A stretch of DNA of 6,282 nucleotides. Source: Ectopseudomonas composti. GTDB taxonomy: Bacteria; Pseudomonadota; Gammaproteobacteria; Pseudomonadales; Pseudomonadaceae. Positions 6,281-6,282 of the stretch are shown piece by piece. Position 1 is the first letter of the stretch. Each line of letters opens with the position of its first letter. Location: the NCBI GenBank assembly GCA_946886245.1, contig CAMPIF010000270.1, positions 1-6,282 on the forward strand, read 5' to 3'. The position numbers and the translations under genes were made by a program. The notes beneath the pieces are model-generated. The model did not search any database and had not been told where the DNA came from. It was given only the letters and a program-made list of their open reading frames with translations.

Positions 6281-6282
6281 CC

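Overview
The window looks like ordinary chromosome of a Pseudomonas-type gammaproteobacterium. It is GC-rich with strong G/C third-position bias, and its protein families (periplasmic-sensor GGDEF/EAL protein, MaoC-type hydratase, short Pseudomonas-like acidic protein) fit that group. The genus is inferred from gene content and style; no rRNA or other marker is present. All six genes supported here lie on the minus strand, so the window is read from right to left. Long open frames on the plus strand are antisense shadows.

Right to left: (1) 5891-6280, the C-terminal 129 codons of a MaoC/PhaJ-like (R)-enoyl-CoA hydratase cut by the window edge, followed by a possible terminator hairpin; (2) 5761-5835, a 75-bp repeat with 12-bp perfect terminal inverted repeats; (3) 3955-5679, a 574-residue predicted lipoprotein with about 11.5 MORN repeats and a C-terminal peptidase C13 (legumain/caspase-like) domain with an intact His/Cys pair; (4) 3880-3954, a second copy of the same repeat in the same orientation, abutting the stop codon of the lipoprotein gene; (5) 2231-3845, a tight three-gene cluster of an atypical SDR-type NAD(P)-binding protein, a small acidic protein of unknown function and a class I SAM-dependent methyltransferase; (6) 2-2143, most of a membrane cyclic-di-GMP signalling protein (periplasmic binding-protein domain, one membrane helix, PAS, GGDEF, and the start of an EAL domain) that runs off the left edge.

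Functionally this reads as independent units rather than one pathway. The three-gene cluster is probably one operon. The lipoprotein gene stands alone between the two repeat copies and is the most unusual item: a surface or periplasmic caspase-fold protein with a MORN scaffold, bracketed by direct copies of a MITE/REP-like element. No tRNA, rRNA, CRISPR array, transposase or phage gene was seen. No stretch over 300 bp lacks a gene; the largest gap (5680-5890) holds one repeat copy, a short inverted repeat and the possible terminator.
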